DNA from: Mycoplana azooxidifex
GTDB taxonomy: Bacteria; Pseudomonadota; Alphaproteobacteria; Rhizobiales; Rhizobiaceae
Assembly: GCF_014196765.1 (NCBI RefSeq)
Contig: NZ_JACIEE010000015.1
Location: forward strand, 47,100-111,099
Reading direction: 5' to 3'
Length of the DNA: 64,000 nt
Shown: piece after piece, positions 15,963 through 24,360 of the stretch
How positions within the stretch are numbered: position 1 is the stretch's first letter
Layout: each line of letters starts with the position of its first letter
Position numbers and translations under genes: made by a program
The notes under the pieces: generated by a model
What the model saw: the letters and a program-made list of their open reading frames with translations, nothing else
What the model was told of the DNA's origin: nothing
The model's database searches: none

Positions 15963-16352
15963 CTATCGCGCCGACCATCTGACCATGAAAAACGCGGTGT
16001 CTTTGCCTGCTTTGTCTGGATAGACGATGCGGATCGTGTCGTCTTCGTACTTGGAACGGACCAGCCTCATCCCGCAAAATTCGACCACATCCGCAGCTTT
16101 GCGCTCTGATGACCGGAGAGCCAAGGATAGGAGCATGGACTCGAGCGCATCGTAGCTTGCAGTGCCTGCGTGCAGCGCGGCGCGAATACGCTGTTCGGGC
16201 GACAGCACCGGGGCCACGCGTTCGTTAAAAGCGGCAATGAGCTTCTGCGCCTGTGTGACGGTGTCGAACGCCTGCCCAAAAGGATCGGTCTTCGAAACCT
16301 CTGACGCCGCCTGTAGTCCTTCCGCGATCTGGTCAAAAACGTCCTTACTCAA
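15963..16352 (-). CDS. hypothetical prophage protein beside integrase
   Basis: 129 aa. The N-terminal helical region (DQIAEGLQAASEVSK, AQKLIAAFNERVAPVLSPEQRIRAAL) precedes a small beta-rich end (VVEFCGMRLVRSKYEDDTIRIVYPD). It lies four bases after the integrase stop, in the integrase transcript, and its 3' end is next to attL. No family recognised. Confidence 0.6.
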   Translation of the reverse strand: MSKDVFDQIAEGLQAASEVSKTDPFGQAFDTVTQAQKLIAAFNERVAPVLSPEQRIRAALHAGTASYDALESMLLSLALRSSERKAADVVEFCGMRLVRSKYEDDTIRIVYPDKAGKDTAFFMVRWSAR

Positions 16353-16355
16353 TGC

Positions 16356-17402
16356 TCAATCCTCCAAAGCGTCGGCCATGTGTGCGGCCGAGTGGTGCCC
16401 GTAGACGCGCTCGACCGTGGCGACGGTATCGCCGAGCAGCCTTGCCACATCGTAGATCGATTTGCCTGCCTGCAGAAGGTGCGTCGCGCGTGTGTGGCGC
16501 ATGCAGTGCGGGTGCGCCCGATCGGTGATGCCGAGGCTCTCCACCAGCTGCCGATAGGGATGGTGGTAGTCGGCGAGCCGGAACAGCCTGTCGCGATTGC
16601 TCGCGTCCCACACGGCCCGCAGCGGCGCATCCATGGCCTTCAAGATCGGCACGATCGGCTGGCGCTTGCTGGTCGCCCGCTTGCCCATCGGCTTCAACTT
16701 GATGTGCCGCGCCCGCCAGTCGACCTGGCCGCGCCGCAACTCTTCGATCGATGCGCGGCGGGCGCCCGTATAGTAGAGCAGCCGCACTAGCCATTTCAGG
16801 TCGTGCTCGTCGGGCAGCGCATCAGCTGCCGCGAAGATCCGCTCGAGTTCATCGTGCGTGTAATACGGGGCCTCATCGCCCTCCGACCGGCCACCGTCGG
16901 CCGGCCGCTCGATGCTCGGCTTGATCTTGATCCGCTTCCACTTGAAGGCGTGGTTGGCCGCGGCGATCAAAACCGTGAGCTCGCGCCGGATCGTGCTGTC
17001 GCTACCTGTCTTGTCCGGACGGCGGGCGCCGCCCCCGATCAACCCCGCGCGTCGGGCGTTGGCGTAATCACGCGAACTCGGAATGTCGATACTTTCGACA
17101 CACCGGGCGCCAAAATAGGCTTTCAGGTGACGGATAGCATTTTCCCGGCGGGTTTCGTCGACCACCTTGTGCTCTTCGACATAGTCGTCGAGAGCCTGGC
17201 TCACAGTAAGTCCTCCAACCCGAGAGTGTCGGAGTTCGCGGCCGTTGACGAGGAACTCTGCGAAACGATGCTCCGCTTCAACTTCGTGTCCTGTACGAAG
17301 CGATAGGCGCTTTGTTTTGCGTCCATCTCCGTCGTACCAGAACGCGTAGAAGACACCGTCCCTCTTTCGTAGCCACGCGGTTTCCCTCTTGGGTCTCGCC
17401 AT
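16356..17402 (-). CDS. int: tyrosine recombinase (prophage integrase)
   Basis: 348 aa from ATG 17402. The N-terminal AP2-like/arm region (RKRDGVFYAFWYDGDGRKTKRLS) is followed by a SAM-like region and a catalytic domain: Arg in GARRASIEEL, HCMRHTRATHLL (HxxR), and Tyr in ERVYGHHS. It lies 495 bases inside attL and should recombine the tRNA-Glu(CUC) 5'-half core. Its first 202 bases overlap another open reading frame (17201-17554). Confidence 0.93.
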   Translation of the reverse strand: MARPKRETAWLRKRDGVFYAFWYDGDGRKTKRLSLRTGHEVEAEHRFAEFLVNGRELRHSRVGGLTVSQALDDYVEEHKVVDETRRENAIRHLKAYFGARCVESIDIPSSRDYANARRAGLIGGGARRPDKTGSDSTIRRELTVLIAAANHAFKWKRIKIKPSIERPADGGRSEGDEAPYYTHDELERIFAAADALPDEHDLKWLVRLLYYTGARRASIEELRRGQVDWRARHIKLKPMGKRATSKRQPIVPILKAMDAPLRAVWDASNRDRLFRLADYHHPYRQLVESLGITDRAHPHCMRHTRATHLLQAGKSIYDVARLLGDTVATVERVYGHHSAAHMADALED

Positions 17403-17554
17403 ATGTGTCTGAACTCCCTCACTTTGCCCGCGTCGAAGCGCATATGGCCCCCAGGGGTGCGCTCGGTCGGCTGCAGTTTTCCGTCTTCGATGTACCGCTG
17501 AATGGTGCGAGTGGTTACGCCGCAGCGGGCGGCGAACTCGCCTAATCGCATCAT
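17201..17554 (-). CDS. MerR/HTH_17-type protein, probable excisionase or Cox-like regulator
   Basis: 117 aa from ATG 17554, which overlaps the repressor stop (ATGA). The first 50 residues are a MerR-like winged helix (MRLGEFAARCGVTTRTIQRYIEDGKLQ, then GGHMRFDAGKVREF). Residues after about 51 lie in the 202-base overlap with integrase and are Ser/Thr/Arg-rich, so they may be less constrained. Position between repressor and integrase suggests an excisionase. A shorter functional protein is possible if this overlap is accidental. Confidence 0.7.
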   Translation of the reverse strand: MMRLGEFAARCGVTTRTIQRYIEDGKLQPTERTPGGHMRFDAGKVREFRHIWRDPRGKPRGYERGTVSSTRSGTTEMDAKQSAYRFVQDTKLKRSIVSQSSSSTAANSDTLGLEDLL

Positions 17555-18021
17555 GTGCCGTTTTTCCTTTCCTGTTCGTCGTTCTCTTTCATCCGCTCGT
17601 CGTGCTGCAGGGCGGCCATGATCGTCAGGGCCACCTGCCACGGGACTTGCTGGTTTATCCGGAGCCAGACCGTGCCGTCGCCCATGTCCTTTGCTTCCAT
17701 CTTCGGGGACGCAGCGGACGCCGAGGGGACGCCCCTGGTCGGCAGCAGATCGGCCGGATCGACGCCAAGGGCGTTTGCGATGGCGTTGAGCACCAAGGGG
17801 GTGGGCAGGGCTTTGCCCCGCATGTAGACGGAGATGGAATCGCGGCCTATTTCCTTGTCTGCGTAGTGGTCGCTGGCGCGCCGGGCGAGCTCGCTCTGGT
17901 TCCAGCCTTTCTGGATCATGGCGGCGCTCAGCCGTCGGGCAAATTCGGCCCGTGCGGCGTCTCTTGGTGCGCTTTCGGGGATGGCACTCGGGCCACCGTG
18001 ATTGTGATAGTTCCGCGGCAA
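17551..18021 (-). CDS. XRE-family phage repressor
   Basis: 156 aa if started at TTG 18021. That start is chosen because AGGAGAGG precedes it and the only upstream ATG (18060) lies inside the -10 box. The helix-turn-helix FARRLSAAMIQKGWNQSELARRAS with RDSISVYMRGKALP is at about residues 28-75. The C-terminal part has no LexA-like Ser/Lys protease signature that I can see, so induction may not be RecA-autocleavage. It is coupled to the MerR-like gene. The 13-mer AAACTACGACAAA overlaps its transcription start. Confidence 0.85.
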   Translation of the reverse strand: MPRNYHNHGGPSAIPESAPRDAARAEFARRLSAAMIQKGWNQSELARRASDHYADKEIGRDSISVYMRGKALPTPLVLNAIANALGVDPADLLPTRGVPSASAASPKMEAKDMGDGTVWLRINQQVPWQVALTIMAALQHDERMKENDEQERKNGT

Positions 18022-18038
18022 GCGAAGCCCTCTCCTAC

Positions 18039-18051
18039 AAACTACGACAAA
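18039..18051. promoter_or_regulatory. candidate repressor operator (AAACTACGACAAA)
   Basis: The 13-mer covers the predicted start of repressor transcription (about 18049, minus). Exact copies occur at 45273-45285 and 45397-45409 beside the putative origin. Position over +1 suits autoregulation; the binding protein is inferred. Confidence 0.5.
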
Positions 18052-18055
18052 AACC

Positions 18056-18084
18056 AACATAGTGGCCTCTACCTTAGTTTGCAA
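18056..18084 (-). promoter_or_regulatory. sigma70-type promoter of the repressor operon
   Basis: On the minus strand TTGCAA (18084-18079), 17-bp spacer, TATGTT (18061-18056). The -35 is embedded in ACTCTTGCAAAC, a 12-mer also present at the -35 of the promoter near 42,060. Confidence 0.75.
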
Positions 18085-18187
18085 GAGTATTTTATTTGTT
18101 TGATGACAGGATTTTGATTTGACGAAATGGCCGCGTTTTGGATACCGAACCGGCGGTACGGTTTTGCTACTCGTAAAAAGTGCTAAT

Positions 18188-18568
18188 TTAGCGAGACATC
18201 ATCCAATGCCAAAACGCTGCGATATCATTCCTTAACGCGTAAAACGCACCCACCAAAACCACCAGCCAGGCCCCCACTTTCCATAGGGCGCGACCAAGCG
18301 ATCCGGCGCCGGCAGCGCGGGCCTTGAGGGCTCTAAATTCCGCCCATGTGGGCGCTTCGGCCTCTACGGCCTTCTCGACAGTGCTCAACCTGTGGTCGAG
18401 TTTCAGCAAAAGCTGATTTTGAACATCCTGTTTTTCATGCACGCGACGTCGACTTTCGGTCGACAAACGTTCCGACTCGCGCATTTGAGTCTGCAAATCG
18501 CGCTGATTTACGGCAACTTCTTCCAAACGGGCCATTATTAATGTGAGAATCGCGCCATCTTCCGCCAT
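18188..18568 (-). CDS. DUF1515-like coiled-coil membrane protein
   Basis: 126 aa from ATG 18568 (AGAGG eight bases upstream). A long alpha-helical coiled coil (ARLEEVAVNQRDLQTQMRE ... LDHRLSTVEKAVEAEA) is followed by one C-terminal transmembrane helix (VGAWLVVLVGAFYALRND). It resembles rhizobial DUF1515 and small phage holin-associated proteins. It is the last gene of the lysis cassette and could be the holin, since no other stand-alone holin is seen in the prophage. Confidence 0.65.
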   Translation of the reverse strand: MAEDGAILTLIMARLEEVAVNQRDLQTQMRESERLSTESRRRVHEKQDVQNQLLLKLDHRLSTVEKAVEAEAPTWAEFRALKARAAGAGSLGRALWKVGAWLVVLVGAFYALRNDIAAFWHWMMSR

Positions 18569-18581
18569 GAACATGCCTCTG

Positions 18582-18827
18582 TTACCGCCCTGCCCCATGC
18601 GCTGCACACTCGTCTTTCGTCCAGATATCGCTACCGCACAGCCCGACGACGGTGCGATCGATCTTGCGTTGGTCGGCGTCGGTCAGCCCCTTGGCGCCGA
18701 CGAGATCAGTTCCCACGACCCTGCGTAGGCCGGACACACTTGCCGGTGTCGAACTGGTACACCCACCCGCGGTCACGACAACGATCGTAAGCGCCCCGAG
18801 CAAGATCAGCGGAATTGCCTGCTTCAT
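18582..18827 (-). CDS. outer-membrane lipoprotein spanin (o-spanin, Rz1-like)
   Basis: 81 aa from ATG 18827. Lipoprotein signal MKQAIPLILLGALTIVVV with lipobox TAGGC (Cys23). Its first 122 bases overlap, in another frame, the end of the 80-aa single-TM gene at 18706, the nested arrangement of Rz/Rz1 pairs. It should bridge to the inner-membrane spanin and fuse membranes at lysis. Confidence 0.65.
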   Translation of the reverse strand: MKQAIPLILLGALTIVVVTAGGCTSSTPASVSGLRRVVGTDLVGAKGLTDADQRKIDRTVVGLCGSDIWTKDECAAHGAGR

Positions 18828-18948
18828 TGTTCTGCCTTTCGATGCCGGTGCGCACGCTTTCGGCACCTTGGTCGTAGATGATCGAGTAGAGCCCTATCAG
18901 TGCGGCGGCGATTGCTACGCCGATGAGAACGCGGGGCCAGATGTTCAT
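18706..18948 (-). CDS. inner-membrane spanin (i-spanin, Rz-like)
   Basis: 80 aa from ATG 18948, coupled to the endolysin stop (ATGA). One N-terminal transmembrane helix (WPRVLIGVAIAAALIGLYSIIY) is followed by a polar, partly helical periplasmic region with two or three Cys. It is short for Rz but in the right place: endolysin, i-spanin, overlapping o-spanin. The open frame continuing upstream to 19944 is a shadow of the endolysin gene. Confidence 0.65.
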   Translation of the reverse strand: MNIWPRVLIGVAIAAALIGLYSIIYDQGAESVRTGIERQNNEAGNSADLARGAYDRCRDRGWVYQFDTGKCVRPTQGRGN

Positions 18949-19901
18949 GCCAGCGCCGCCGAGATTTCGCGCACGACGGAAACGATCTGGCGCCGCAGGA
19001 GGATGATGAGCCCGATGGCAACGATCGAAACGCCGCCGATCGCCACGACCGTCTGCCAGTCCGCGCCAAGCGCCCCGGTGACGATCGTGCCGAGAGTGCC
19101 GCCTGCGGCCACGAGCCAACTGGTCCGGTCGGCCTTCGTCTTGACCTCTTGAACGACCGATTCGGGCACGACGGCCTCGACTACGGGCGCCGCCGTTACC
19201 GCGGGCTTGGCCGATTCGCCCGGCGTCAGGGCCACCAGGGCCTTGTGCAGCGCCGCGCGCGTCTTCGGCCCGACGTCGCCATCGATGTCGAGCTTGTGGT
19301 CGGCCTGGAACTTGCGGACCTCTGCCGGCCCGTATCCGAGCAGAACGAGCGACACACGGCCGAGGCGGTCGACACGATCGGCAAAGCCGTTCTTCCCGCC
19401 GTTGATCTTCTTCGTGATGGTCTCGACGTCGCCCTGGTCCGCCCACTTGTTCAGGCCGCGCGTCGTCCAGTAGAACAGCGGCACCAGCCCTTCCCAAGGG
19501 TCGGTATTGACCTTGTCCGGATAGAGCACGAAGTCGGGGCAGTCGAAGCCCTGGTTCTTGCACCAGTCGCGGAAGCCGGCGTAGTTGGCCTTGCCTGTCA
19601 ACTGCATGCCCGTCCGACCGCGGTAGCGATAGCCATCGCCATCCTTCGCCGGCGTGTTGCCGAGGTCGGTGCGGGTGTCGTAGCGGCTCTGCGCCGGCGT
19701 CGGCCCCCAAATCTCCTGGTCGTATTTGAAGTCGCCGCTTTCGTGCATCAGCTGCGGGAAATACTGCGCCAGCCGGTGCGGCCGGTTCATGCCAAGCTGG
19801 TCGCCGAACTGCTCGAGCGCGACCATCACGGATTCGAGGTTGAACTCGTTGATTCGGCCCTTTGCGGCCAGGCGGATCTGCGCAGCGGAAACGGGGATCA
19901 T
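18945..19901 (-). CDS. endolysin: GH19-type glycosidase with PG-binding domain and C-terminal TM hairpin
   Basis: 318 aa. The GH19 chitinase/lysozyme-like domain is at 1-190, with the likely catalytic Glu in MHESGDFKY (E54) and the family block RGRTGMQLTGKANY. A peptidoglycan-binding repeat is at about 190-225 (RKFQADHKLDIDGDVGPKTRAAL). Then come a linker and two hydrophobic helices near the C-terminus (SWLVAAGGTLGTIVTGAL and VVAIGGVSIVAIGLIILL). The hairpin may hold the enzyme at the membrane before lysis. It overlaps its neighbours by ATGA on both sides. Confidence 0.88.
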   Translation of the reverse strand: MIPVSAAQIRLAAKGRINEFNLESVMVALEQFGDQLGMNRPHRLAQYFPQLMHESGDFKYDQEIWGPTPAQSRYDTRTDLGNTPAKDGDGYRYRGRTGMQLTGKANYAGFRDWCKNQGFDCPDFVLYPDKVNTDPWEGLVPLFYWTTRGLNKWADQGDVETITKKINGGKNGFADRVDRLGRVSLVLLGYGPAEVRKFQADHKLDIDGDVGPKTRAALHKALVALTPGESAKPAVTAAPVVEAVVPESVVQEVKTKADRTSWLVAAGGTLGTIVTGALGADWQTVVAIGGVSIVAIGLIILLRRQIVSVVREISAALA

Positions 19902-22846
19902 TTTGTCGGTCTCGCTTCTTCGTTAGAGTCGACGCCCTCGGCATCGCGGTTCCCCGCCGCCACGGCCATCAGGCGATTGAGTTTGCCGTTCCACGCCGGC
20001 GTGCCGATCTCGCGCACGTTGCGCGTCAACAGGTGCTTCGCCAGGTCGGGATTGAAGTTCATTTCGAACAGGACATTTTCGACGGACTTCGTGTCGTTGG
20101 GGAGCGCGTCGACGAACAGCCGCAGCGTGCGGAACAGACCGCCACCCTTGAGGACGCCGTACTTGGCCTTGAGCGCCGCCTCGGCCATGCGCCAGCGTTT
20201 GCCGACCTTGTCCTTGTCGGCCGCCATGAACTTCTCAAAGGTCTCGCTGCCTGCCGTCGCCCGCACATCGATGTTGGCGACGATGTCCGTCAGCGCGTGC
20301 GCCTGGCGCAGCGCGTTCATCTCTTCCGGGCTGTAGACCTTGGACAGCGTCTTTTCGTGCTCGCTGAACAGTTGGTCGAGCTTGGCCCGGCTGAGCTTCT
20401 CGCTATCGGGATTGCCGACGTTGCGCGCCGTCGTGCGGACCTTGCCTCGAATCCAGTCGCGCGTCGCAGCCTTGAGCCCGTCGGTCGCCCGCTGGTCGCC
20501 TTTCAGGCGGTCGGCGAGTTCGGCCATCTGCTTCTCGGGGTCGCCGCTGCCCATGATTGAGGCGATCGTATTGCGCGGGTCCTTGCCGATCGCGTGTGCG
20601 AGCGCGCTGCGGTTCAGGTCCTTGCCGGTCGCGGTGAGGTTGGCCTCGGCGTCGGCCACTTCCTGGGCCAGCCGCTTCGACAGCTTGCCGCCCTGCTCGG
20701 CGCGGCGCAGTTCTTCGTCGACCCGCCGGCGCATGTCGGGGAACTGGTCGATGACGGCCTTGTTGCGGTTGGACCACGCCTTGAACCGATCGAAGCGGAG
20801 CTCGGCCTTGTCGGTCAGCACATTGGACTTGGCCAGGTCGCCGAGCATCCAGTTGGTGGCGTTCTCGGCCGTGACCGGGTTGCCGTCAACATCGACGGCG
20901 CGGCGCAACGCGTTCGCGTCTTCCGGCTTCTTGAGGAATTTGTCGCCGAACTCGGTCGGGCGCGTGCCGCTGGACTCTTCGCCGGTGCGGGCGGAACGCT
21001 TGAGCGCGGCCGTGTACTCCCCCGCCCTGCCCGTCTTGTAGCGGGGCGCATACTCTTCCTTGTAGAAGCGCGCGGCCTCGGGGTTGGTCTCGTCGATCAC
21101 GTCGCCGAGCAACCGGTTGACCTTGTCGAGATACCCGACGTCCCGGCCGGCGGCGACTGCCTCCTGGCGCATGGCGCTGATTTCGGCCTTGAGCACCTTC
21201 GCGTCGCCGTAAGTGATGTCGCGGATGGCCACGCCTTCGTCGGTCTCTTCGGTCAGCAGATCGCGCAGGCGCTTCGACGCACCGGAGTAGTCTGAGCCGG
21301 TGCGTGCCGCGCGGGGCACGCTTTCCTCGATCGCCATCATCTCTTCATAGATGCGCTGGCCGTCGACAGGCGTCTCGTCGGCGACAGCGTCGTAGCGAGC
21401 GTTCTTCGCGTCCTGCGAGGACCGCTGCGCCGTGCGGTACGCGTCATCGAGCCCTGCGGAGGCTTCGCCCTGGCGCGTGCCGAACTCGCGGAGTTCTGCG
21501 TTCTGGCGGGCGATCTCCGCGTCAGCAGTCGCCTTGCGCCCCTGCGCGTCCTCGACGTTCTGCCGGGCCGTCCCAAGGGTGTCGTCGTACTGCTTCGTCG
21601 CCGTCTCGACCATGGCGCGACCGTCGGCGCCACGGGGCACGGAGGCGTCGAGTCGTTGATCGGCAAGCGCATTACGGGCCGAGTCGCGCTCGGCGAAGCG
21701 CTGCGGATCCTTGGCGCGCGCGATGCGTTCCTGCATCGCCATACCGATGTCGTCGGCGAGCATGCCGGTCGTCGGCATCTCGCTCTCGTTGGCGAACTGC
21801 TGGAACTGCCGTTGGCCCGTATCGATGTTGTCGATCGCCTGCGCGCGGTTGGTCGGCTGGTTCTGCGCGATGCGCGCGGCCATATCCATGTCGCGACGGG
21901 CGTAGGGCCGGTTCGTAGCCGGGTCGATCGGCGTGCTCGGGTCGGGCGGCACAAACGCATCTTCGAACTTGCCACGCGCGAAGTTGGTCGCGCTGTCGCC
22001 GATCGACGCCGCGGTGCCCCCGCCTACGCCGCCAACGATCGCGGCGATGATCTTGCCGAACGGGCCAAGCGCCTGCTGAACGGCTTCGGGCACATAGTCC
22101 TCGTACCCTTCCATGGCGATGCCCGAGCCGGCGCCGGCCATCGTGTCGCCGATGATCTGCTTGCTCGCATTGCCGGTGTACGCGTCGGAAAGCGCGTCGA
22201 CGGTGCGGCCGGCCGGCCCCGGCAGCGCGGCGGCCATCTGCTTTCCGCCGGCGGCCAGGCCCATGCTCGGCAGAAGTGCTGCCGTGCCGAAGCGGACCCC
22301 CTCCCCTGCCAACTGCACGCCCGGCGAGACGGCGTCCTTGTCGACGACCGTGCCGCCGGTGTGCTCGTAGAGGTCGGACGCCTTGTCGGCGATCCAGTCC
22401 GACGAACCGATCGCGTTCGGCGGCACGCGCGCGTCGACACTGCCGCCAAACGGGCTGGCGATGGCATCCGCGGTTGCGAGACCGGCATTGGCAGCCATGG
22501 TGGCCAGATCGACCGGCGCACCGAGCACGTCGGCGATGGCTCGATCGGCGCGCTGGCCGAGGTAGACCGGAACGGATGCGCCCTGGTTTGGCGGTGCGAC
22601 CGGCGCAGGCTCAACGGCCGAGCCGGGAATGCCGCTAGCGCCAACCTGGTCCCATGCGGGGGCCGGGGGTGCTGCGGGTGCGGCCGGTGCAGCAGTGGGA
22701 GCCGAAGCTGTCGGCGTTGGCGCGGGCGCCGCGCTGCCGAGCGAACGCGCGATCTCGTCGACCGTCGCGTTCTGCTGCTCCGGTGTCATCGACATAAAGC
22801 TCTCGTCGACCTCGACGCGCTGGCCATTTACCTCAAGGAGCGGCAT
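19898..22846 (-). CDS. large internal virion/ejection protein (T7 gp16 position)
   Basis: 982 aa. An Ala/Pro-rich linker (about 38-90) is followed by long helical, coiled-coil-like regions (for example about 390-480 and 690-770), with no transmembrane helix of clear strength and no recognised lysozyme motif. As the last and longest gene after the tail genes it takes the place of the podoviral ejection protein gp16. Function is from gene order and helical make-up. It overlaps the upstream gene by 14 bases. Confidence 0.6.
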   Translation of the reverse strand: MPLLEVNGQRVEVDESFMSMTPEQQNATVDEIARSLGSAAPAPTPTASAPTAAPAAPAAPPAPAWDQVGASGIPGSAVEPAPVAPPNQGASVPVYLGQRADRAIADVLGAPVDLATMAANAGLATADAIASPFGGSVDARVPPNAIGSSDWIADKASDLYEHTGGTVVDKDAVSPGVQLAGEGVRFGTAALLPSMGLAAGGKQMAAALPGPAGRTVDALSDAYTGNASKQIIGDTMAGAGSGIAMEGYEDYVPEAVQQALGPFGKIIAAIVGGVGGGTAASIGDSATNFARGKFEDAFVPPDPSTPIDPATNRPYARRDMDMAARIAQNQPTNRAQAIDNIDTGQRQFQQFANESEMPTTGMLADDIGMAMQERIARAKDPQRFAERDSARNALADQRLDASVPRGADGRAMVETATKQYDDTLGTARQNVEDAQGRKATADAEIARQNAELREFGTRQGEASAGLDDAYRTAQRSSQDAKNARYDAVADETPVDGQRIYEEMMAIEESVPRAARTGSDYSGASKRLRDLLTEETDEGVAIRDITYGDAKVLKAEISAMRQEAVAAGRDVGYLDKVNRLLGDVIDETNPEAARFYKEEYAPRYKTGRAGEYTAALKRSARTGEESSGTRPTEFGDKFLKKPEDANALRRAVDVDGNPVTAENATNWMLGDLAKSNVLTDKAELRFDRFKAWSNRNKAVIDQFPDMRRRVDEELRRAEQGGKLSKRLAQEVADAEANLTATGKDLNRSALAHAIGKDPRNTIASIMGSGDPEKQMAELADRLKGDQRATDGLKAATRDWIRGKVRTTARNVGNPDSEKLSRAKLDQLFSEHEKTLSKVYSPEEMNALRQAHALTDIVANIDVRATAGSETFEKFMAADKDKVGKRWRMAEAALKAKYGVLKGGGLFRTLRLFVDALPNDTKSVENVLFEMNFNPDLAKHLLTRNVREIGTPAWNGKLNRLMAVAAGNRDAEGVDSNEEARPTK

Positions 22847-24356
22847 TCGGCACGACCCTCCACGCGGCGCCAGTGGTCGTCCGGTTGAGACCGTCGGCGG
22901 GGGCGTTCGGCGTCACCGGTGCCTTGCCGCCGAGGGCCTCGCGGGCCACGCGGTCGTTGATGGCGACGATCTCGAGCGCAGACTGTAGCTTCGACTGCAT
23001 CATCTGCGCGCTGGCGAAGACCGACTTCGGGTCGCCGAGGATCTGGCGCATGGCCTGGACATCCTTATCGGACACCGAGCGGTTTTCCTGCCCGGCCAAT
23101 GCCGATGCGCCCTGGAAGACCAGAAGGCCCCAAACCGTGTCCACCTTCGGCAGGTTCGGGTCGTAGAGCTCGGGGAGAATCCGCCGGGCGTCGAGGCCGG
23201 TCGGGGCCAGGTCCTGCGCAAGGACGCTGCGCGCTTCTTCGACGTTCGACCCGAGCACAGCGGACATGCCGCTCACACCGGCGGCGAGTTCCTGAGCAAG
23301 CGACCGGACGCGGCCCTGCGCGCCGAAAAGCGTAGGATCTTTCGTGAGTTCCATGCCCATGCCGACAAGTTGCTCGAACTTCTTGTTGGCGATCACGTTG
23401 CCCTGCATGTCGGTCGCGACGGCGTTCGTCACGCCCACGTCGGCCGCGCCGCCCTCGACCGTACCGACGTAGCCGCCCGGCGGGAGCGGGTTGCCGGAAA
23501 GATCGGTTACGCCGTTGGTCGTCAGCATCACACCGTTGCGGCCATCCGGGCCGGGGAAGATGTAATTCTTGATCGTGCCGGCCTTGTCGCCGGTCACGCG
23601 CGCGCCGAGCACTTCCTGCTGCTGCGGGTTCAGCGTGTCGAGGTTGTCGAAGTTCTGCCCGAGCAGGGTGCCCCGGCGATCGGTATCGGACAACACCGGC
23701 TGGTACTGGCCATTGGCTGCGTTCCCAATCGGAACAAGCACCGGCTGCCCGGTCGCGTCGAGCGCGGCGTACGGCTTCGCGCGCTCGATGCCGGCGTTCG
23801 TCTCGATGCCGAAACGCTTCGTCGCGTCCTCGAGGCCAAGCCCGTACCGCTTGGTGTTGTCGGTCAGCGCGTCGGCGGCGGACAGCGTGTCGTGCTTGTA
23901 CCGGTCAGTCGCATCGGCCGTGGTCACGGCGAATCGCTTGTCGGCGCTGTCGAGGTCGTTTGCCCGGCGCGTCTCGGCCATCGTCGTGTTGAACGCCGGC
24001 GCGGTGCTCGAGTACGCCTGTCCGGCCGCCACCTGCCAGTTGGCGGTGCGCGGGTCCTCTGCGCCGTAGCCGGTCGCCGAGCCCATGCGGCCGATCTCGG
24101 CGAACTGCGCCGGGTCGATGCCGGAACCGAGCAAGATGGCCTGGACCGTCGGATCCGCGCCAAGCGTGTGCGCCCCGCCGGCGGCGACGCGAGCCATCAG
24201 GTTGTCGCGCTCGGCGTTCTCACGCTGTGCAGCATAGAGCTTCTCGTTGTTGAGCGCGGACGCCGTCTTGTCGCCGCCGAACAGCTGCCGGCCGAGCGAC
24301 GACAGCGTCTGTGCGATCGGGTCGGGGCCGCTGAACGAGCTTAGAATCTTCGGCAT
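22833..24356 (-). CDS. internal virion protein (T7 gp15 position)
   Basis: 507 aa from ATG 24356 (MPKILSSFSG); longer upstream frame is antisense noise. Residues 30-170 have short Ala-rich helices and 170-300 more beta-like Gly/Asp text (GNAANGQYQPVLSDTDRRG). No catalytic motif visible. Placed between the 228-aa and 982-aa genes, in the same order as podoviral ejection proteins gp14-gp15-gp16. Confidence 0.55.
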   Translation of the reverse strand: MPKILSSFSGPDPIAQTLSSLGRQLFGGDKTASALNNEKLYAAQRENAERDNLMARVAAGGAHTLGADPTVQAILLGSGIDPAQFAEIGRMGSATGYGAEDPRTANWQVAAGQAYSSTAPAFNTTMAETRRANDLDSADKRFAVTTADATDRYKHDTLSAADALTDNTKRYGLGLEDATKRFGIETNAGIERAKPYAALDATGQPVLVPIGNAANGQYQPVLSDTDRRGTLLGQNFDNLDTLNPQQQEVLGARVTGDKAGTIKNYIFPGPDGRNGVMLTTNGVTDLSGNPLPPGGYVGTVEGGAADVGVTNAVATDMQGNVIANKKFEQLVGMGMELTKDPTLFGAQGRVRSLAQELAAGVSGMSAVLGSNVEEARSVLAQDLAPTGLDARRILPELYDPNLPKVDTVWGLLVFQGASALAGQENRSVSDKDVQAMRQILGDPKSVFASAQMMQSKLQSALEIVAINDRVAREALGGKAPVTPNAPADGLNRTTTGAAWRVVPNAAP

Positions 24357-24360
24357 CAGG

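Noticed and set aside
18120..18187. Terminator between the lysis genes and the repressor promoter
   Set aside because: ACCG/CGGT palindromic text occurs near 18,150 but with mismatches and no T-run in the needed (minus) direction.
18949..19944. Upstream extension of the i-spanin frame
   Set aside because: It is the out-of-frame shadow of the endolysin gene; ATG 18948 overlaps the endolysin stop as in the rest of the operon.
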